64,000 nucleotides of DNA. It comes from Saksenaea vasiformis B4078. Lineage: Eukaryota; Mucoromycota; Mucoromycetes; Mucorales; Saksenaeaceae. Each line of letters begins with the position of its first letter. The first letter of the stretch is position 1. The stretch spans positions 97,468 through 161,467 of the forward strand of contig JNDT01001573.1 of NCBI GenBank assembly GCA_000697055.1, read 5' to 3'. The position numbers and the translations under genes are program-made. Below, piece by piece: positions 29,053-41,258 of the stretch. A model generated the notes under the pieces. It was not told where the DNA came from, did not search any database, and was given only the letters and a program-made list of their open reading frames with translations.

Positions 29053-29206
29053 TAAGTGGTCAGCATTATGTCCCCTTCGCCACTTCGACTTCGTTTCCCA
29101 AGTTTGGATTTCGTGAAACGTCATCAATGATCTTTTCCGTCATCATTTTTTTGAAGTCCGGAATTGATGTAGCGATCCGCCAGTGAAGTACTGCTTCCCA
29201 GCATCG

Positions 29207-32200
29207 ATGGCATTACGAACTATCGAGGTTCCATTACAACAGGAACAAGTTTTGGAAGTCGTGTGCAATGATTTACCGAACAACCCTACAGAGTTAACGG
29301 ATATTTTTCGCCAAGAAGGCGTAGCTCTCGACTACTATCGTCTTCTAGCTGTAATACGACACATCATATCACTGACCGATTCTAATCTTTGGTTTCTAAC
29401 AAGGTTGAATACTATGAACAACAAAAAATTAAGGAAAGCATGTCTGTACTACAGGCTGGACTGGCAACAGGTATACTGGCACTTCGGCCGAAGAACGCGG
29501 ACTGATCTCTAGATAGCAAGCCATTCACCACTCACCCAACCACGTCAGAAACTTCCTCTGTTGACCTTGATTGCGACATTACATATGAGATTAGCGCGAG
29601 TTGCAAGAGACAACGCCGAGAAACAAATGCATTTAGAGGAGGCGACCCAATTCATCAACGAGGCTGATCGTATTCACAATCAGTATGAGCAGACGTTCGT
29701 TGTCAAGGGAAACTTGTACTTGTTACGCCGCGATATCAACGAAGCTTTTCGCTCGTTTAACATGGTCCTGGAAAGACGACCGAACTGCACGCCAGCCCTA
29801 TTGGGAAAGGCGAAAATACAGTACCATTTAAGACAGTACAAGCAGGCCCTTCAGACGTATCAATCTGCACTGGTGTACTCGCGTGGAAAATTTGCCGCAG
29901 TAGAAATACGTCTTGGTATTGCGCAATGTTTTGCGCAGTTGAACATGTATGAACAGGCAAAAGCTGCTCTACGGCGATGTCTCGAATTGGTAGGAGTTGA
30001 GGAATGACGCCAATAGACGATACTAAATCACGCCTGCTTAAAAGGAAGACCGACCTAATGCTACTGTTTTGGTTATGTTGGCAATTATCGAGTTAAATGA
30101 ATCGAAAAACGAAGGCCTTGGTGTTGCACGACAAGAAAATGCTCTACGAAACGGATTACAGCATATGCAGGAAGCACACCGTACAGATAAAGTTCATCCT
30201 GTAGCGCTTAATATGCTGGCGGCGCATTTCTTCTTGACAAATGAATTTGAGCAGGTAACAAATTGCTAAAAAAATTGTTTCTAAGTGCCTAAATGATCGC
30301 ATTAGACGTTCAAATGTACCAAACGGGCATTGCAATCTGCGACGAGTAACATGATTAAGGCCGATACATTCTATCAGCTCGCTAGGACGCACCATCAGAT
30401 GGTATTTTTTTTATATCGACACCATCCCTTCTAATTAACATTACATAGCAACAATACGATGAAGCGTTTAAGTTTTACCGACAGTGTGTCGAACTTAATC
30501 CCGATCATGTGCTAGGACAGTGTGGGCTGGGTCAAATGCATTTGCAAAGAGGTAGAGGCAATGAAAAAGACGTTCTATTTTGTAACCCTTCATTACAGGT
30601 GAGCATGAGGTTGCAATTACGCTGTTTGAGAAACTTCACCATCTGCAACCAAACTGCGTTGATATAATGAAGGTAATCATGATCACGGTTACTTCGGAAA
30701 CCTAATGATAAATTAGATTCTGGGATCCTTGTATGCAATGACGGACAGGAAAGAGCAAGCATTGACATTATTCAACAAAGTCCTTGAGAAAAGTGATGAC
30801 GATGCTCTGCTTGCCATCGAAGTAGGCCAATTGCATGAAGATAAACAAAGCACACAGTCGCTGAAATGTAAGCGGATACTTAATGTTCTTTTTTGTTGTA
30901 ACCTACTCTTTAGTTTATGAGCGATCTTTGGAGCTTATGGATGAGGAAGCGAATTCAGCGGATAAAAAAGCTATCAACTTGAAGGATCAGATCAAGCCAG
31001 AGCTTCTTAATAATATAGCAGTAACGCATCATATGCTGGGTATGGAATGAATTACTTTTCCCGGCTGAAGTTACTTAATTATATGTACTTCTAGGCAATT
31101 TGGCCGAAGCGGAAAGTTATTACAACGCTGCGATTGAAGAATGTGAAAAGATTTCTAACAACGAAGTATCCGGCAAAGATCAACAAAACCGTACCGCTAG
31201 TCTTCAGGTTACAATGACATACAACCTTGCAAGGCTGTACGAAGAACAAGGAGAGATGGAGAAGGCAAAAACCATCTACAAGAGGATCTGCGAAGACTAT
31301 CCTGCTTATCATGATGGTTAGTAACACTGCCTACTTCGAAGCTGTTACTGATCATCTTCTCTATTTAAGCTCATTTACGTCTTGGACTGATGGAGCAGGA
31401 ACTTGGCCATCCATCACAAGCTATCGAGTATTACAAAGAAGTATTCGATTCTGATCCCAACAACGCTACAGCATGGACACTGATTGGTCAAGCACAAGCA
31501 ATGATCAACGAGAAGCTTTGTAAACGATCGTTTGAAAAGGTTCTTAAAGAATGCGATAAGAACGATCTATACACCCATATTGCTCTTGGCAATTATCATG
31601 CTGCTACGGCACGAGAAATGAAAAGCGAAAAGTATCGTAGTCAGGTGAGAATGAAAGGGGGTGGACGACCTAAGATCTCATGTTTGCATTCATAAAGCGA
31701 GAAGACGCTTATAAGCTGGCTTTGAACTTTTTCACGCAAGCATTAAAACGTGATCCCAAGAACTCTTATGCAGCTAATGGACTTGCCATCATCCTCGCTG
31801 AAAATGGAGAAATCACGCAGGCAAAAAAATTACTCAACGAAGTACGAGAAACAATGGACCACAATCCCTCTATATTTGTCAACTTGGCACACTGTCATGT
31901 AGAACTGAAACAGTATCGTGAAGCAATTATTATGGTAAGTATTAAGATGAATTTCGGACGGTTATATTGAGGTGAATTGTAGTACGAAAGAGCCGCTAGA
32001 CGGTTCCAGAGCAATCCAGACACGAACCTTCTCCTATGTCTTGCGCGTACTCAATACATTTCAGCGAAAGCTGAGAAAAGCCCATCATTAATGTACCAAG
32101 CACTATTAAATACGCAGAAAGCATTTCACAACAACCCATCCGACAAATCGACACTTTACGATATCGCTCTTGTACAACAATCGTATGCTCAGTTAATTGC

Positions 32201-32794
32201 GGAACTTGCAAAAGAAGATCGAAGCGTGGAATTGATGCAACGCGCCATTGATAGTCTTGAAAGCAGTCAACGTACATTCCGAATGTTGGTCAATGTACCA
32301 ACGAATGAATTTGTGCTGTATGACCGAAAGATTACAGAACAGCGTGAACGTTTCGGTGAAACGTTGCGTGCGCAGTTGAATCGTAAGATGGTTGAACAAA
32401 AGGAGTATGAACAAGAGGAGCAGCGAAGATTGGAAGAACTGGAACGAAGCCAGAGAGAGGAGAAATTGAAGAGAGCAGCAATGGAGGCATCACAACGAGA
32501 AGAAGAGGAACAAGCAAGGCTGCGATTGGAAGAAGAGCGACGTCGAATCATGGAGAAAGTACACGAAGACAATCGGCGGATGCGAGAAATGGAACGTGAG
32601 GTTGGAGAAGTGGAAAGAAAATCAAAGAAACGCGAAAGCCCGGAGGTGGAGGAGGAAGAGGAAGAAGGGGGCGAGGAAGAACCACGACGAGGGAGAAAGA
32701 AAGTAAGCGGATACATAACCCACCGGATAATGCATAACAATTTGTATAGATGTACAGAAGCAAACAATTCATTGACGATTCGGATGAGGAATAA
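29207..32794 (+). CDS. CTR9: Paf1 complex subunit Ctr9 (TPR protein)
   Basis: Scaffold of the Paf1 elongation complex, which couples RNA polymerase II transcription to histone marks. I start at ATG 29207 (MALRTIEVPLQQEQVLEV), matching the family IEIPL start; an upstream in-frame GTG was rejected. A dozen or so short introns split long arrays of tetratricopeptide repeats: RDINEAFRSFNMVLERRPNC, TPALLGKAKIQYHLRQY, EIRLGIAQCF, HHMLGNLAEAESYYNAAI, VTMTYNLARLYEEQGEM and NSYAANGLAIILAENG. The C-terminal third is a Glu/Arg-rich coiled coil (about 32.38-32.63 kb) followed by an acidic run (SPEVEEEEEEGGEEEPRRG) and a last short exon MYRSKQFIDDSDEE with TAA at 32792-32794. Domain order and acidic tail match Ctr9 from yeasts to animals. 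Confidence 0.93.
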
Positions 32795-32942
32795 ATATGT
32801 TGGCATTAATGTTTACTTCAGCCCTTCCATATCTCATTGTTATCTCGGGAGATACTGCCCGCAGTACTGTACCAGACTAACTAATACTGCCATGCAATCC
32901 TGTAACCACCAATAGAGTTTCAGTTTTGGTACTCTTACCCAG

Positions 32943-33292
32943 AAATGTAAGCATAAAAATCGGCAATATAAACAAATTGCAGAAAATGTTCATGACGCGA
33001 TCGAGATCCGCTTGCAGGTTAAGACTGCGTTGACAGCATTGTGCCACAAACTGTAACGCATTAGAAAATCGATGCTGCAAAAAGCCACCTTTTCGCTAAC
33101 ATTGATAGTGCCGCTCGTTATTTAGCAGGAAGTCCTCGCTCCCACATAGACTTAGTACTAGATGCCATGTACTTGATGCAATGGCAAGACGATGTACTGC
33201 GGGAAAGCGCAAATTTCATGACGCATAACATGTCTTTCTCGGATCATCTTCACACTCCCTTTCAGGCCTACAGCCCCACATTTTTGCGGTAG
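32943..33292 (+). CDS. Candidate small gene, unrecognised (5' exon not found)
   Basis: Two open segments join in phase across a 47-nt intron (33018-33064, donor GTTAAG, acceptor CATTAG): KCKHKNRQYKQIAENVHDAI-type helical sequence, then KIDAAKSHLFANIDSAARYL, HIDLVLDAMYLMQWQDDV and a Pro-containing end PFQAYSPTFLR with TAG at 33290-33292. The composition is that of a real amphipathic helical protein. A convincing first exon is missing, because CTR9 ends only about 150 bp upstream. The minus strand offers a competing model (membrane-like C-terminus spliced at a GTAAGA donor near 32.93 kb). Treat as a candidate only. Confidence 0.3.
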
Positions 33293-33599
33293 TTACTTGC
33301 CAACTATTTACGTGCCTCTGATCTCGCACTATGCATTAGTTTACCACCGGTAGGTAGTACTATCGGTTTGTCGAAACAAATAGAAATTATCTGTTTTCTG
33401 GAACTCAGCGCATGAATCAGGCCATGTTGGTGAGACGACCAGGCTTACAGTTAAGGTACAAGAAGAATACCATACGAATGCGTAATATAGCCTTTTGTGG
33501 CATGGCGTTGCTGTTTCTCTCAGCGGCGGCGAGTAGTCCAACTCCGCCGTCAAATTGTTGGAGACCAACGCAAATTGGTCGGTTGTTCCATACAAAACA

Positions 33600-34029
33600 A
33601 TGGTAAGCTACGACATTCTTTCTGTAGCGCTAGTGCAAATGTTGTTTGTTTCGTGGAAATGCAAACGGTACAGATGCTAATCTATTTCTGTTTTCCATAG
33701 GCTGATTCCACACCCAAGGGCACCGTTAGGTACATCATGGTTCATGAGACCGGTTTTGATCACATAGCTATGCCTGTAGGAGACGTGTAACTGGTCGTTC
33801 CAACCAAAACGCAGCTCGAGGCCCAATGCCTGGCGGAAGTACTTCCGGCATGATGCGCATCTATTCTGATGATTCACCAGGACTTCGCGTGTATGTATTG
33901 GGCAACAAAACATTGTTTGTGAAACTCATTTTCTTTACTAGTGACCCCGTCGTTGTCCTTGTTTTGTCCCTTACCTTCATTGCTTCGGTATTTGGACTTC
34001 ATATTGTTGGAAAGTTCTTGCGAGCATAA
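33600..34029 (+). CDS. SBH1: Sec61 translocon beta subunit
   Basis: Tail-anchored subunit of the ER protein-conducting channel. Four exons give 76 residues: 33600-33602 (the ATG alone), 33701-33729, 33780-33890 and 33942-34029. The protein starts MADSTPKGTVRRRVTGRS, has the Gly/Arg-rich cytosolic part GPMPGGSTSGMMRIYSDD, then SPGLRV joined to DPVVVLVLSLTFIASVFGLH, one membrane segment, and ends GKFLRA. SGMMRIYSDDSPGLRVDP is the family signature. Splice phases are consistent at all three junctions. The first coding exon being exactly the start codon is unusual but well supported by donor GTAAGC. Confidence 0.92.
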
Positions 34030-34464
34030 TAAAATCGTGAGGAGGAAGAACCAACTCATTCTCTATTGCCAATAAGTTGACCTCCTATGATGGATGATAC
34101 GAACCAAATGGATAGGATTAGTTTCCAAGAGGAAATAGTTGAGAGATGCTCTGTCCCGACATCATCTCGCGGATCGGTAACCCACGTACAACAATAGATC
34201 TTTTTGGATAAGAAGGCATTCGATGCTTGAGTATTATATAGAAGAAAAGGGAGGGATGGAGAGAGAGAAGCGCTAGCGATAACATGTAATGTAATTCGAT
34301 CGGATCCTTTTTCATGTTTGGGCTAGAGAATGGTGCCTGACGTTATCAGAGAGCATCGTGAGGGCATAACTATTGTTCGATTGGGTACGACGGATTGACG
34401 TCGTCGGAGGTCCGCCTTTCCGAACGGTTTCGGAGCGCAAGAAAAAACAAGACCTTACCACTTC
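34030..34464. promoter_or_regulatory. Intergenic region upstream of COG0523 gene
   Basis: About 435 bp between SEC61 beta and the COG0523 gene, same direction; must hold the 3' end of the former and promoter of the latter. I see no specific motif. Confidence 0.45.
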
Positions 34465-35776
34465 ATGACTTTAACGAAACCGCTCCCGATCACAGTATTT
34501 ACAGGCTTCCTTGGAAGTGGTCCGTCATGTATTGCAATTAGCAAATGAAGCTAACGGGGATGCGCTATAGGAAAAACGACTACGATTTTGTCCCTGCTTC
34601 GACGATTGCCCGAGGGGTACAATGTGTGTCTTTTGAAGAATGAGTTTGGCGACATTGCAGGTAACTTGAATCAGTGTTGATCGAGCTAAACTAATCACGG
34701 TTGGACGCAGTGGATAGTCAGCTGGCTAAAGAGTCCAATATTGGTGTGCAGGAGATGGTCAACGGATGCCTTTGCTGTGTGCTCGTTGGTCAAATGAAAC
34801 TAGCTCTCATGGAACTTAAAGGTAAGAAAGCAAACGTTTGAGCTTCTTGTCAGACGATGTTTGTTCTTCTTTAGAAAAGTACAATCCTGACCGAATCATT
34901 GTGGAAACAAGGTAAGTTTTACTATGATTTTTCGAAAGGATTGAGCTAACCTGTATCATAGCGGATCTGCGTTCCCAGGTACATGCGTATATATATAACA
35001 TGAGAAGTTATGTCTTAATGTCGTTATCTGCAGCACCAATTGCCTGGCAAATTAGAGAAATGGAACCCGAAGGGTTTGTTCTGGACTCCATTATCACTGT
35101 CATCGACTGTGTCAACTTTACAGGTTATGAAGATACGAGCTACACAGCCAAATTACAAGCGCAATATACGGATGTCATCCTTCTTAACAAGCATGAACTT
35201 GTAAGTCCCTGGTCTTTGCCTGTCCCTCTGCTAAATACAAATCAATTCCAGGTTTCTGAAAGGGAGCTTGATCGTGTGCTTGATCATGTCAATGAGCTTA
35301 ATACAGATACACCCAAGGTCAAATGTGACCGTGAAGGTGTCTCCCCTGATCTTGTATTTGGCTTGGATACACAGTTGTTCAAGGTGACCAATAGCAAGAC
35401 AGGCGAGATGAACGAACTTGTGTTTGATCCAAAACATCAAGAAAATGAAGTAGACTTAATCCAAGTCATCCAACATACACGGGGGACATTAAATCGGGAA
35501 GCGCTGGAAAAGTTTCTGAAGGGAATGCCAAAAGATGATATCTATCGTATCAAAGGCTTCATCCGACTAGAAGACGGTCTATATATACTGAATCATGCGT
35601 TCGGTCGACATACACTGACGTTAGTCGAACACCAAGACACTTTAGAGGAAGCCAAAGGAATCCAAATCAAGGTCACCGTTATGGGCCAAGATTTGAGAAT
35701 GTATACCGAAAAGATAAAGAAGGAATTGCTTACTGGCGAAGGCGAAGTAACACTCACTCCGGCTCATCGACATTAG
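34465..35776 (+). CDS. COG0523 (CobW/Zn-chaperone) GTPase
   Basis: Metal-binding GTPase of the CobW family; relatives deliver zinc or other metals to target enzymes. Exons from ATG 34465 (MTLTKPLPITVFTGFLGSG) join across an intron inside the P-loop to give GSGKTTTILSLL (Walker A), then KNEFGDIAVDSQ, the metal site GCLCC (CxCC) in MVNGCLCCVLVG, VETSG, a G4-like LNKHEL, and the C-terminal CobW_C domain (GFIRLEDGLYILNHAFGRH), ending EVTLTPAHRH and TAG at 35774-35776. G4 reads NKHE rather than NKxD. The N-terminus lacks the CPELVPI-type motif with which ZNG1 proteins contact methionine aminopeptidase, so this is probably another COG0523 subgroup and I give no symbol. It converges on threonine aldolase. 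Confidence 0.88.
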
Positions 35777-35925
35777 AAAGTTTTTGTTTATTTGTTTGTC
35801 GTTAATAAAAAGGAAAGAAAAAAATAGCATACAATAAGGGAATGCATGTTTATATGATGAGTACGGAATGTTATAAACAAATGAGAGAAAGGAAGGGGTG
35901 GTCATGTTTAAAGGAATAAACAAAT

Positions 35926-37179
35926 CTATGCCGTGCTTGCTACTTTCTCGGGCTCTTGTGTGCGCGCGGCAAGAATATCTCGTACAACCTCAACAAAGGT
36001 ATCGACAGCCACCTTGTCCACTTGATGATGTAAAACCAGCCTAGACCGGGTACCCATGCCACCAATCTTGATATTTCGCTGGAGAAGTGCAGGGAGCAAA
36101 TCATTTTGGATATTGATACCAACGTTGGCAGTGTCGATAAGAACCATATTGGTATGAACGGGTACTTGAAGCTCGATACCGAGTTGAGTCAATTGATCAG
36201 CCATGTATTTTGCCAGTTTATGGGTTTCAGGCATAGTAGGCACGACTGTTTCAATACAGTACTTGGCGGCGGCTGCCATGAAACCAGCTTGGCGCCATCC
36301 ACCACCGAACAGCTTACGGAAATGGCGAGCACGGTCGATAAACTTGGCGTTACCAACGAGGATAGAACCAATAGGGGCGCCGACACCTTTGGAGAGACAG
36401 AGGGACATGGAGTCGAAGTGTTTTCCGTATTCCTTCAGAGGCACACCTGTTGCTTGAGAAGCGTTCCATAATCGAGCGCCATCCAAGTGCATCGCCAGAC
36501 CATGGCCGCGCGCCATCTCGGAAATCTTGCGAATTTCATCCACCGGGAAGACCAGACCACTGAGCGTGTTTTCAAGCGAAACCACACGCGTAGGAGCAGT
36601 ATGAAGGTCGGGCTCGATCAGATTGGCTTCAACCTCGTCTGCGGTAACGTGGATACCGTTACGGGCAATCACTGGACTCACAGAAGCACGGGAATGGAAG
36701 GCAATGCCACCAGCTTCCCACAAAAATACGTGGGAACGGGAATCACAGGCCACAGAGTGAGGGGGCATCTGGAGATGCGTACGGAGACCCAGTTGATTTG
36801 TCATCGTACCAGAAGCACAGAATAGGCCGGCCTCGTGTCCAGTAAGTTCAGCCACATAGTCTTCGAGTTCCTTGACACTGCGGTCCTCCTAAACAAGATA
36901 AAGTTAGTCAATCTGTCTTTGTGTTCCGTTAGTGAAATTTACCTGAAAAACGTCGTCATTACGCGAGGCAGCCTTCATGATATCAAACATTTCATCCGTG
37001 GGGGCTGTCACCGTGTCGCTACGGAAGTCGTAGACCTTGTTCTTGGGATCCGTCTGGATAGACGGATGAGTCTGATCATTCTGAAGGTTATTCTGAATGT
37101 ACAGACGCGATGCGACGGCATTGGAAAAGTGGCGGCGTGATGCTACGGACAACAAAGATCTTCCTGTAATGGACATCAT
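35926..37179 (-). CDS. GLY1: Threonine aldolase, PLP-dependent, probably mitochondrial
   Basis: Cleaves L-(allo-)threonine to glycine and acetaldehyde. ATG at 37179; one intron (about 36892-36941) separates a first exon with a presequence-like N-terminus (SITGRSLLSVASRRHFSNAV, few acids) and the conserved entry YDFRSDTVTAPTDEM from the main exon. That exon has GHEAGLFCASGTMTNQLGL, VSLENTLSGLVFPVDEI, AMHLDGARLWNA (PLP-binding Asp) and the PLP lysine in LSKGVGAPIGSILVG, then HFRKLFGGGWRQAGFMAAA. It ends EPEKVASTA, TAA at 35926-35928. Length, about 400 residues, exceeds yeast Gly1 mainly because of the N-terminal extension. Mitochondrial targeting is inferred from that extension. Confidence 0.93.
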
Positions 37180-40100
37180 CTTACTAAAAGAGGTTCCACT
37201 CTGTAAGAAAAAAATTTTTTATGGTAATCCGCCCCTTTTTAATCTCTTTTTGTTTTTGTGACGGGACTAATTTCTTCGTCATCATGACAGATCGGAACGA
37301 TTCTGATCTTCAATTTCATCCACCAGTGGCCAGCGTCAACGCTGTGTGAGTCGACAAAATTTCCTTTTTCGTAAGCTGAGCTGAGAAAAAAATAGATGAA
37401 GGCAGATAACACTTTCAACGCGTGATGATTGCAAGCTGTCTCCACAGAAGACAAGGGCAAGGACAAATAGAACTGCGCTCCAGTCAAGTTAAATAGAAGA
37501 GATGGAGATTTGTCTTAAACTGGGTGAGAAATGCATAAACTACTCGTGACCTGAGAGAGCATCGCATCGCATAAATATTTCATAAAAATCATCGTTGTTA
37601 GATCCGAAACACTCGGCACTAACGCTAATGCATTAAATATGGATGATATGGAAACTGGAAAAGCTTTACTATTGGGTTTATGCGGGACACTCGTCATTGC
37701 CACTAAATGGCGCCACCAAATTTCGATTTTCGTTCTAAAGTGACAGAAGACAAGCTTCCAAAGCTTGAAAACTTAGCTGCTTCATCTAGGGGGATTCGTT
37801 CTCTTTTTCTTTTCCAAGGATAAATGTTAGAACAAGTATGATGGCCTCGGTATAAGATTTCCTTGCATAGATTACCACAGTATTGCTTTGTTTGCATCCA
37901 ACTCATTGGACAATAACTTAGACGCGCCGACATTCAACATGATTAGTGAAGCGACTTCAATTTTTGGATGCCTTCAAGGCCATCTGCTCCTAAGGGCTTT
38001 GGATCGGTGCCCTCTTGGAGACAGAGCAGATCTACTTGGTTACATAAGGAAGTTATGATAAATGTCTTACCACGCAGTAATTTGCATCCGCGTTATAGAA
38101 GAAGCACTGGTAGTTTGTGACAAAAATAATGACTATGACCTTTGCTGAGGATGACAGTTCGAAACAAAGTTTCGGGCATGTTTGCTTTTTCTCCTTCACA
38201 CTCCCTCAATTGCTCCTTTTCTCCGTGAAGGTTGCATTGAAGCTCTTCCACCATGTTAATGACGAATCCACACTCACGTATTCCCTCTTGAGACCGAGTT
38301 AACAAGGACCGTCGGATATTTGAAAGAATTCGTGTTTGATGACATTCCTGCGCATAGACTCAAACTGGAGCATATCTTTATTCTAATCAACGCCAATGAA
38401 AATCATACGATAATCGACGAACAAGACAGAAAGAAGAATCATCGCCCAGCAGCACACTATCGAAAGTGTTTGGCGCGGCTATACGAACTACCATATCGAA
38501 ACTGTCCACATAGCTGTGCAACGATCTCTTCCAGACAATGCTTTCCAGACAATGCGTTCCAGCTGAGTTAGTTGTTCTCCTGTGCAGCTCTATCTTCGAG
38601 CGACGGGCCATTTAATCCACCTGCCGCATCTTTTATTTCCGGTAATTATGTTAAGCCCATTGTTCGTGGCGGATTTAGCACATTCATTCCAGAGTCTATT
38701 TCTGTTCATGGATAGTTGTTGAATGAGATACCGAATTTAAACAAAGTTGAAGGAGGATCCTTTGCGATAACGAAAAAGAAAAAAAGAAAAAAAAACATTG
38801 CTAGGATATTCGGCGTTGTGTGAAATAAATACATGGTGTTCCGAACTTGGCGAGAAATTTAGATGAAGTATCTCGCATTCCACTTCAAAGGGCTTGTATC
38901 GCAAGATATGGAGGTAGACTGACGCTTTCGTTTCTGAGATTTTCTCAATCCCCTGCCGTAGCCAGCCTCTCCTGGTACTGCTGATGAGTTTCACAAGTAA
39001 GTTCACAGTGGACATCAGCTCTTCTATCCTCTTTCGAAGTGACAAGTATCTTTTTGGTATTGATGCAACACAGGTCCTTGGCAGAATGAAATGTGGAAGC
39101 TTCGTTTCTAGTGCAGTTCAAGGCTTCAAATCAACAGCACACCGCAGGATAAAGATGCATGGCCTGTCTTTTTTCCATTAGTTCAACGATTTTACAAAAT
39201 TGATGCAGTTAACGCTAGTTGGTGAAGTTTATGACCAGCGTCACGGTAGATTTAAACCAGTTGTCTGGATATCCCAACCGTATTCGTAAGGACAACATGT
39301 GGCGATCACAACGCGATTGGTATTTGATATGCTGCCATCTGTGAAACTGAGATCATGAATGAGGATTATCTTGGCCCAGCAAGTATTTGCTATGACGTGC
39401 ACAAACTGCTTGCTGCTGTCACGTCCCATCCAAAACAGTTTATACCACACCAGGGTCTCAAAAGAGCACACAGTTTTTCGCGTTTAGACAAGGAGCGCAT
39501 GCAGTATCACTGAGTTTAAGGGGTATTCATGCACTGTCTGACCCAGCTTCTCTCAGGCGAATCAGGGAAATCGGCGATCAGACAAGGGCAGTAATTGATG
39601 AACCGTTTGGCTTGCAGGCAATAGTTAATTATCACCATGCATATAAGAAACAAAGTACTTGATCCGACACTGGCAAGTAGTTGGAATTTTGTGAATGCAC
39701 CTATTTCTCATTGTCGCATTTGTGAGTTTGTACTGCTGGATGTGTTACAGGGATATTTAACGATAAGGTTCTAGCTATAACAGTACTAGTTTCTCCTGCA
39801 TAAGAAGCAAGGTACCCATTATTGAAAAAGGAAGTCGCCATTGTTGGACTAGAAAACACCAATTGGCTAAAATTTCAGTCGTGTTAGTGGTTCTTCGCGA
39901 TGGAAAATAGGAAATGTTTTACCTTCCTTTTCCTTCCGAAAGAGAGACCTACAGAGTAGCCACCTAACAAAGAAGAATAAAAACAGCGTTTGTATCCTCG
40001 GTGACATGTTAACCATCTTATTCTGCGAGAGATACGTATGAAAACGATCAAATACGGCCAAAATTCGGCGTCTATGACTGAAATAGACAAACGCGAATGC

Positions 40101-40644
40101 AACGTCCGTTAATGATTAGTGCAGCATAAGCAGGACAAAATATATTTTAATCAGCTGGTGCTTATTAGATCGATATACGTGAGTGGTAGCCGGAACATCA
40201 AGGCGGGGCCATACAAGACGGTGGTACTATAAATTAAAGAAGCGCAAAAGGTATTCGCTGACTGTTGTCACAACAAAATTTCTCAATCTTTTACTAGCTG
40301 ATTCTCCCCAACTGTTCCCTCAAAAAATCGGGATCTTTAATAAATAGATGCCCTATTTGCATGAATGCAAGACAAGTTGTTCTAGACGCTGAGGTGGATG
40401 CAATATAAGTAAAAGAAATGCAGAAGATGCAAAACGTATTGCGTCCGCCGGTTCCTGTCAGATGCTCACTGGAGCCGTCCTTCCACCTCCAGGTGTAGCG
40501 AGGGTCTTCCCCTTTCCCAGCATGGAAAGTAATCACTTTTAAGGCGGCGTCATAAAAATCATTTTAAACGTCCAGTCCGATCCGATTTCCGCGGTTTACT
40601 CCGTCTTTATTATTCAGCGGCAATGGAAGTATTAGTGCATACCC
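37180..40644. other. Gene-poor region with decayed coding sequence
   Basis: 3.5 kb without a gene I can support. On the plus strand a chain of broken frames runs from about 37.63 to 39.25 kb: MDDMETGKALLLGLCGTLV, then ISEATSIFGCLQGHLLLRAL, then GYLKEFVFDDIPAHRLKLEH, then LTLVGEVYDQRHGRFKPVV. Composition is protein-like but stops and shifts interrupt it every 30-80 codons, which suggests a pseudogene or old element of unknown family. A local duplication TTCCAGACAATGC occurs near 38.54 kb. From 39.3 to 40.6 kb I see nothing specific. Confidence 0.4.
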
Positions 40645-41258
40645 ATGGTTAACCTCTTTGAACTACTTGAACAAGAAACTACGTTGCGGTTTGCTCGCTT
40701 CACTTCAAAAGATGCTCTTGATTTGGGCCTACTGATTTTGGAAAAGGCGCAGAACTATACACGCCCTGTTGTCATCGACATCAATCTTGCTGGGCATCAA
40801 CTTTTCCATTATTCCATGGATGGAACAAGTCCCGATAACAACGAATGGGTCCATCGCAAAAAGTAAGTTCTCAAACCTAAACTCGTATGTAGGACATGCT
40901 TCTTAAATGCCCAGTGATCAGTAATACAGTGATGCGATTTGGTCACTCGAGTTTCTACATGGGTCAGTACTGTGCAAGTAAACATGCAGTGTTTGAACAG
41001 AAATATGCGGTAAGATAAGTAGATGACAATATTGGAAAGTCTGACAGTATGCATTAGGTAAGCGAAAAGGAATACGCATGTCATGGAGGTGCATTCCCTT
41101 TGACAATACAAAATGTTGGTGTTGTCGGCACAATCACTGTGTCTGGTCTTGCACAAGAGGTGAGATATTAAAAAGGCATAGTGTTGGTACTTATGAAATC
41201 ACGCTAGGATGACCACCAGCTGGTAGTTGATTCGATTAAGCAGTTTTTGAAGAAATAG
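40645..41258 (+). CDS. UPF0303 / heme-degrading-domain protein (yeast Ybr137w type)
   Basis: Four exons (40645-40862, 40922-41009, 41058-41159, 41208-41258) give 152 residues. Sequence in order: [97 protein letters not shown], ending KQFLKK. The RFGHSS stretch and the HGGAFPL..VG.ITVSGL block are hallmarks of UPF0303/HbpS-like proteins; the yeast relative is linked to tail-anchored-protein and heme biology, but the exact function is unsettled. The second exon uses the acceptor TGATCAG rather than the nearer CCCAG, which would give an immediate stop. Confidence 0.87.

Noticed and set aside
29183..29206. Upstream start for CTR9 (KYCFPAS)
   Set aside because: The codon is GTG, and the family N-terminus begins at the ATG at 29207.
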